DNA of 32,074 nt from an uncultured Chlorobiaceae bacterium (lineage in GTDB: Bacteria; Bacteroidota; Chlorobiia; Chlorobiales; Chlorobiaceae). Under the pieces are notes generated by a model. It searched no databases, was not told where the DNA came from, and was given only the letters and a program-made list of their open reading frames with translations. Both the position numbers and the translations under genes were made by a program. Positions 28,188 to 32,074 of the stretch are shown here, in pieces (position 1 is the stretch's first letter; every line of letters starts with the position of its first letter). Location: NCBI GenBank assembly GCA_903882665.1, contig CAIRXW010000037.1, forward strand, positions 1 to 32,074, read 5' to 3'.

Positions 28188-28490
28188 ATGATGCCCATTG
28201 CATCTGCGGTTTCCGAAGCACAACCCTTGTCCGGTCAGGAGAATCGTTCCAGTAATAACATCCAGCTTTTAAGTAGCAATGGTAGCTCCATCACTATCAG
28301 TGGCCCTTCAGGTGAAATCAAGTTTGACATCGCAGAAGATGTAGGGCACGGCGGCAATGATCCGACGCTGGCGACACAAGTTAACGCTGGTGATGTCATA
28401 CCGGGAGGTGTTCTTAAAGTCGGAGTGGACTATTACATTGCAAATCCAAAGAACGCCAACGAGAATTTTGTTATCATATTAAATCAATGA
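28188..28490 (+). CDS. Free-standing 100-residue protein of unknown function
   Basis: I do not recognise this family. The product has no signal peptide, no membrane segment and no cysteine. Residues 1-35 are Ser/Asn/Gln-rich and look disordered; 28-50 form likely beta strands (LLSSNGSSITISGPSGEIKFDI); a Gly/Asp-rich stretch (DVGHGGNDP) follows; and the C-terminal half again looks like beta structure (GGVLKVGVDYYIANP, ENFVIILNQ). It starts at ATG 28188 (a second ATG follows immediately) behind AAGGAG with nine-base spacing, one of the strongest RBSs in the window, and is closed by its own terminator. That points to a well-expressed single-gene unit. Possibilities include a small structural, assembly or secreted protein; none is supported directly. 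Confidence 0.75.
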   Translation: MMPIASAVSEAQPLSGQENRSSNNIQLLSSNGSSITISGPSGEIKFDIAEDVGHGGNDPTLATQVNAGDVIPGGVLKVGVDYYIANPKNANENFVIILNQ

Positions 28491-28507
28491 TGGAGCTTTA
28501 GAGAATC

Positions 28508-28553
28508 AGAACGGGCAACAAATAAAGCTGTTCGTTGCCCGTTCTCTCCTTTT
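28508..28553 (+). terminator. Rho-independent terminator of the 100-aa gene
   Basis: A perfect 12-bp stem AGAACGGGCAAC (28508-28519) with GTTGCCCGTTCT (28534-28545) and a 14-base loop is followed by CTCCTTTT. It begins 18 bases after the stop codon. Confidence 0.88.
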
Positions 28554-28990
28554 AATGTCCGTGCGGCGAATGTGTACCCTGAAGGTTTACGCCGTTACAT
28601 AGAAAGCATTTGGAGTTCTCTTCCCGATCCAGCATTACCCCTTTTTTTCAACATCTTCCAATACCTTGACGTAGTTCCTGAGAATCAGAAACCACGATAA
28701 GGTTATTTTCATGACAATACCGTAAAGTCAAAAAATTGCGTGCAAGAAATGTCTCTGCAATGTTTTTTTGCAACATCTTTTTATGTTCTTTGAGATCATA
28801 ATCAAGAGAGTAGAGATGCGAATTGGAGAGAATAGATGCCTGTCTGCGTTCAGAATGACGCAGGAAAAAGAGTCGTCGGAATGACGCGAAACAGGATGTT
28901 CGGCGAAGGATAAAAACAGTAATTAGAGCGGCAAGCGCAGGGGACGGGAGAACCCCGCCCGCAGTATAAATGATGAGCCTTCAGGAGTCG
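28554..28990. other. 437-base intergenic region downstream of fmt and the 100-aa gene
   Basis: No gene is supported. The right end holds a candidate fmt terminator hairpin: GGG-a-CGGG with CCCG-CCC at 28941-28960, loop AGAAC, but no U-run directly after it. The middle holds a repeat-like segment (28850-28887). A 42-codon minus-strand frame (28648-28776) has no recognisable content. Confidence 0.45.
28850..28887. repeat. Paired TCRGAATGACGC units, candidate dispersed repeat
   Basis: TCAGAATGACGC (28850-28861) and TCGGAATGACGC (28876-28887) repeat at a 26-base period. On the minus strand they read GCGTCATTCYGA, like the GTCATTCTGAgcg core of intergenic repeats seen in many bacterial genomes. 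Whether it is dispersed in this genome cannot be seen from one window. Confidence 0.45.
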
Positions 28991-29935
28991 CTACACAAAT
29001 TGGAGCGACTCGTTTTCGTGGCGGAAGCCTCTGAGGAACTCCGTGACTTCCATTGGTTTACGGCCTTCGAGCTGGAGGGAGAAGAGCTCAATCCAGCCAT
29101 CATAGCCGCTGACATAGAGGCGGCCACGGTCAACAAGAATTGTACCGGGAGGGACTGAGTGGTGGTCCGCCGGATGAACTGCCGGAGTTGCCCTGAAAAT
29201 CTTCATGGTTTTACCCCTGAATGTTGTCCATGCCGCAGGCTTCAGGGCAAGCCCCCTGATAAGGTTATTGATAACCGAAACAGGCTTCGACCACTCAAGA
29301 CGCGTATTGTCACGGGTAAGCTTGGGAGCCCTTGAGGCAAGCGCGTCATTCTGGCTCGATACCATTACACTCCGGGATTCTATCAGATGCAGTGTATCAA
29401 CAACCACTTGAGCTCCAATCACCGAAAGCCGACTGGCAAGATCGCTCGCATTTTCATCAGGAGCAATCGGTGTTTTTTTCTGAAGAATGATATTACCGGT
29501 ATCGACGCGCTGCTGAAGAAAAAATGTGGTGACACCGGTTTCGCCCTCTCCCCTGATAATGGCCCAATTGATGGGTGCCGCACCACGATAGGCTGGCAAG
29601 AGTGACGCATGAAGATTAAAGGCGCCGAGAGTTGCCTGCTCATAGACAGCAGGAGGAAGAATGCGAAAGGCGGCAACAACAATGGCGTCTGCCCGACATG
29701 CAGCAACCGTTTCCGCAAAATCGGAGCAGGTAACATCATCAACTTCATACACGGGAAGAGCGAGCGCGAGCGCCGCCTGCTTTACCGCCGAGGCTTCGGC
29801 ATCGGCATGTTTGCTCCGGCGGGGCTTGTCCGGCCCGGTGACAACCAGAACAATTTCAAACTTCTCCTTTTCAGCCACAATAGCCTGTAATGAGGGAACG
29901 GCAAACTCGGGCGTTCCCATAAAAATAATCCGCAT
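28991..29935 (-). CDS. fmt: Methionyl-tRNA formyltransferase
   Basis: Adds the formyl group from 10-formyl-THF to initiator Met-tRNA. The 314-residue protein has the N-terminal formyltransferase fold starting [16 protein letters not shown], the catalytic block [21 protein letters not shown] (Asn and His) and the conserved Asp in [10 protein letters not shown], followed by the C-terminal OB-like tRNA-binding domain. I chose the ATG at 29935; a TTG three codons upstream would overlap the def stop. It follows def by five bases, so the two are co-transcribed, a common arrangement that pairs formylation with deformylation. Confidence 0.97.
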   Translation of the reverse strand: MRIIFMGTPEFAVPSLQAIVAEKEKFEIVLVVTGPDKPRRSKHADAEASAVKQAALALALPVYEVDDVTCSDFAETVAACRADAIVVAAFRILPPAVYEQATLGAFNLHASLLPAYRGAAPINWAIIRGEGETGVTTFFLQQRVDTGNIILQKKTPIAPDENASDLASRLSVIGAQVVVDTLHLIESRSVMVSSQNDALASRAPKLTRDNTRLEWSKPVSVINNLIRGLALKPAAWTTFRGKTMKIFRATPAVHPADHHSVPPGTILVDRGRLYVSGYDGWIELFSLQLEGRKPMEVTEFLRGFRHENESLQFV

Positions 29936-29940
29936 GGCAC

Positions 29941-30507
29941 TCAAGAGTGTTTAGATATCACTGCAACGTCACGCATAACAACCGGATACTCGGTATCGAC
30001 AATACCAGAAGCAAGAACCGCAAGTTCCTTCTGGATTTTTTTCCGGTCGCGCTTCTCCATCCTGTCGACAAAAAGGGTGCCGTCAAGGTGATCGATTTCA
30101 TGCTGAAGCGCCCTGGCAATCATACCGGAAAATTCGCCGACTCGCTCTTCAAAATGCTCATCACGATATTTCATGGTGATAACCGAAGGACGCGTCACAT
30201 AGCCTTTAACGCCGGGAACACTCAAACACCCCTCCTCCATCTCGTTGTAACCCCTGACAGAAAGAATATGAGGATTGATGACCACCATCGGCTTTTCATG
30301 CTCATAGTTGTCCACACAAGCGAGATCAAGCACAAGCAGCCGGATCGACCGCCCAACCTGGGGGGCGGCCAAACCAATGCCCGAAGCATTGCGCATCGAC
30401 TCGAACATAGAAGCGATAAGCTCCTCAATCACGCTGTCAACACCCTTCGGCGGCTTGGCTTTCTGTCGAAGAATATCATCACTGTAGATATTTATCGGTA
30501 AAATCAT
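29941..30507 (-). CDS. def: Peptide deformylase
   Basis: Removes the formyl group from nascent proteins. The 188-residue protein shows all three PDF motifs: [19 protein letters not shown] (metal-binding Cys) and [12 protein letters not shown] (HEXXH with two metal-binding His). The ATG at 30507 gives the usual N-terminus [14 protein letters not shown]. It lies downstream of two tRNA-Ser genes but is separated from them by a terminator (30587-30610), so its promoter should lie within 30508-30586. Confidence 0.97.
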   Translation of the reverse strand: MILPINIYSDDILRQKAKPPKGVDSVIEELIASMFESMRNASGIGLAAPQVGRSIRLLVLDLACVDNYEHEKPMVVINPHILSVRGYNEMEEGCLSVPGVKGYVTRPSVITMKYRDEHFEERVGEFSGMIARALQHEIDHLDGTLFVDRMEKRDRKKIQKELAVLASGIVDTEYPVVMRDVAVISKHS

Positions 30508-30586
30508 AGCGCTTCAATTTTAATCATAATATATCCCTGTTTCAGCAACTCTCCACCTGGAATATTGGCTTTCTTCCTTAAATGCA

Positions 30587-30610
30587 CAAACCCCGCGAAA
30601 GCGGGGTTTG
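30587..30610 (-). terminator. Terminator hairpin after the tRNA-Ser pair
   Basis: A perfect 10-bp stem CAAACCCCGC / GCGGGGTTTG closed by a GAAA loop starts three bases after the end of tRNA-Ser(GCU) on the minus strand. The TTTG on its 3' side is the only T-rich part. Confidence 0.75.
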
Positions 30611-30613
30611 TTG

Positions 30614-30703
<90 letters not shown>

Positions 30704-30715
30704 AGGGTGGTGTTG

Positions 30716-30798
30716 CGGAGGATGAGGGACTCGAACCCCCATGGGCGTGAACCCGGCAGTTTTCAAGACTGCTGCCTTACCAATTAGGCAAATCCTCC
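30716..30798 (-). tRNA. tRNA-Ser (anticodon UGA)
   Basis: An 83-base tRNA. The acceptor is GGAGGAT with ATCCTCC plus discriminator G; the D arm is GCCTAATTGGTAAGGC; the anticodon loop CTTGAAA has TGA at 30763-30765 in stem GCAGT/ACTGC; the variable arm CGGGTTCACGCCC is shorter than in the neighbouring tRNA-Ser; the T arm contains GGTTCGAGTCC. It lies 12 bases upstream of tRNA-Ser(GCU), and the two probably share a transcript. It reads UCA (and by wobble other UCN) codons. Confidence 0.92.
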
Positions 30799-30846
30799 GG
30801 ATTTATAAAGAACAGTGAACGAATATAGTAAATCATCCCGGAAATC

Positions 30847-30942
30847 ATGAAAAAAAAGCCTTTCAACGTTATTTCAGCTATTTTCCTGGCGGTGCTGGGA
30901 GTCATCCGATCACATCTCTTTGCCACCAAAGCTCACTGCTAA
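30847..30942 (+). CDS. Possible 31-residue membrane peptide or remnant
   Basis: A 31-codon frame starts MKKKPFNVISAIFLAVLGVI and ends at TAA 30940-30942. The lysine-rich start followed by a hydrophobic segment looks like the first transmembrane helix of a small membrane protein. A weak GGAA lies six bases before the ATG. It may be a real micro-protein or the start of a longer gene that has been truncated; I cannot tell which. Confidence 0.3.
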   Translation: MKKKPFNVISAIFLAVLGVIRSHLFATKAHC

Positions 30943-31318
30943 CAGGGAAATTATCAAGGAATAACGCAGAATTCTCCTACATGAAACCCTGCAGACCCCT
31001 CTATTTCCTCAGTTGCGAGGGCGAATATAAAAAATTATCAGGGAATAACAGTGAATTTAATTTCAGCAAAAAACATTCGCGAACTCAGCCATGCGCTCCT
31101 CAATGATGACGGGCATTTCGTGCCAAAATCCCCCACTTCACCTATCGTGGCCGAAAGAAATCGCTCAACAGCGAAAAGGTTTTTGAAATGAAACTCCGTA
31201 TTTGGCCTCCCCCGGTTTTGCATGCTCTCCCAGTTGCGCAATGTTTAATTTGGTATTGGGGACTTTCTGGGGGTACGGCTTGCTTTCTTCCAGAATATTC
31301 TGGGGCTTAGCAGGCAAT
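30943..31318. other. Intergenic region with an 18-bp direct repeat
   Basis: No gene is supported; frames on both strands lack protein character. AAATTATCARGGAATAAC occurs at 30948-30965 and 31032-31049 with one mismatch, 84 bases apart. It lies downstream of the AAA/DUF4143 gene (minus strand). A GTG-started 47-codon plus-strand frame at 31051 was seen but is unconvincing. Confidence 0.45.
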
Positions 31319-32074
31319 TTAGTCCGTTTCATGAGCAGACCCCGGGGTGCCTTCGTTGGTTGCGGCTTCACCGGCATACAGATAACTTAACACTGCAGCA
31401 TTGCTGCGTTCCTGTTGTTCCTGACCAGCATATAGCACCACTTTTTTCACGACACGTTCACCAAAAATAGCAGCAACTTTATTGAGTTGTATGAAACTCT
31501 CCTGATTAATCGTCTGCGATGACTTGATTTCGAAGAGCCTTATCATATTACCCGCTTCCAGCAGAACATCAACTTCCAGTCCACTGCTGTCGCGATAAAA
31601 ATGAAGGTTTGCTGCCAGGCCAGCATTGATGCGAGCCTTGAGCATTTCAAGAACCACCAGATTTTCAAACAGCGATCCTCGCAAGGGATGAGCTTGCAGA
31701 TGTGACTCCTGCGTTATTCCGATCAGCCAGGAAGCCAAACCTACATCGTAAAAATAGAGTTTTGGTGACTTTGTCAATCGTTTTCCGACATTGGCAAACC
31801 ACGGGGGAAGTAAAAAAACAATATAGGAGGCCTCAAGCAGGGTAAGCCAGCTTTTTGCTGTCACACTTGAAACCCCAGCATCAGCAGCAAGAGAGTGCAG
31901 GTTGAGCAGTTGTCCCACTCTTCCTGCTGCCAGGCGGACAAAGTTTTCAAATTGCCGGATAGAGCGTAATTGTATCAACTCCCGCAAATCGCGTTCAACA
32001 TAGGTGGCAAAATAATCTCCGAGCATGACTGCCGGATCAAGGTGATCTGCATGAATACGCGGATAGCCACCAGC
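31319..32074 (-). CDS. AAA-family ATPase with DUF4143 domain, C-terminal part (5' end outside window)
   Basis: The frame is open to the right edge, giving the last 251 residues. The segment GGYPRIHADHLDP followed by YFATYVERDLRELIQLR and the C-terminal nuclease-like fold (LFENLVVLEML, FYRDSSGLEVDVLLE, LFEIKSSQT) identify the DUF4143 region of a widespread family of AAA ATPases; the EVDVLLE...EIKSS pattern is PD-(D/E)XK-like. The N-terminal Walker motifs must lie beyond the window. An internal ATG at 32026 is not the true start because homologous sequence continues upstream. These proteins are often strain-variable accessory genes of unknown function. Confidence 0.85.
   Translation of the reverse strand, partial: AGGYPRIHADHLDPAVMLGDYFATYVERDLRELIQLRSIRQFENFVRLAAGRVGQLLNLHSLAADAGVSSVTAKSWLTLLEASYIVFLLPPWFANVGKRLTKSPKLYFYDVGLASWLIGITQESHLQAHPLRGSLFENLVVLEMLKARINAGLAANLHFYRDSSGLEVDVLLEAGNMIRLFEIKSSQTINQESFIQLNKVAAIFGERVVKKVVLYAGQEQQERSNAAVLSYLYAGEAATNEGTPGSAHETD

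Noticed and set aside
28648-28776. 42-codon minus-strand frame in the fmt downstream region
   Set aside because: It is too short and unlike any family known to me, without a clear RBS.
31165-31377. 70-codon minus-strand frame at the end of the AAA/DUF4143 gene
   Set aside because: It overlaps the tail of the ATPase gene in another frame and has a Pro/Lys-rich, low-information translation.

Overview
The window looks like chromosomal DNA of a green sulfur bacterium (Chlorobiales; Chlorobium/Pelodictyon type). The best evidence is a PucC/LhaA-type bacteriochlorophyll-associated MFS protein together with housekeeping genes of matching character (hisF, thiC, trpE, lepA-lepB, def-fmt, greA, tpiA). 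Base composition is intermediate by eye and many genes have weak Shine-Dalgarno sequences. The assignment to phylum is inference; no rRNA gene is present.

Layout. (1) 1-3.5 kb: the tail of a membrane protein on the plus strand converges on a one-protein nonribosomal-peptide-type enzyme (adenylation, carrier, thioesterase, plus a C-terminal GNAT acetyltransferase). (2) 3.8-5.4 kb: hisF and a PPK2 polyphosphate kinase, convergent. (3) 5.7-8.4 kb: a plus-strand operon of a DUF4405-type membrane protein with two buried histidines, an OmpR-family response regulator and a histidine kinase. (4) 8.4-14.8 kb, minus strand: radical SAM enzyme, PucC-like MFS protein, RecD2 helicase, membrane-anchored alpha/beta hydrolase and DinB-fold protein. 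(5) 14.8-17.7 kb: an accessory-looking stretch with a three-gene toxin/antitoxin/antitoxin-like cassette, an M24 peptidase and a second toxin-antitoxin pair. (6) 17.8-19.7 kb: promoter, TPP riboswitch and thiC. (7) 19.7-24.4 kb, minus strand: trpE-htrA closed by a strong terminator, then greA, a small Sm-like protein and tpiA. (8) 24.6-27.7 kb: a small plus-strand membrane-anchored protein converging on lepA-lepB. (9) 28.2 kb: a free-standing 100-residue gene of unknown function with its own strong RBS and terminator. (10) 29-30.8 kb, minus strand: two serine tRNAs, def and fmt. (11) 30.8-32 kb: a repeat-bearing intergenic region and the C-terminal part of an AAA/DUF4143 ATPase that runs off the window.

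Functional links: def and fmt act on opposite ends of the formyl-methionine cycle; lepA and lepB form a conserved pair; thiC is placed under thiamine pyrophosphate control; the DUF4405 protein and its two-component system are probably one sensory unit. The least explained items are the A-T-TE-GNAT protein, the three-gene toxin-antitoxin cassette, the free-standing 100-aa gene, and the possible alternative fold of the thiC leader. I found no convincing CRISPR array, insertion sequence or prophage.
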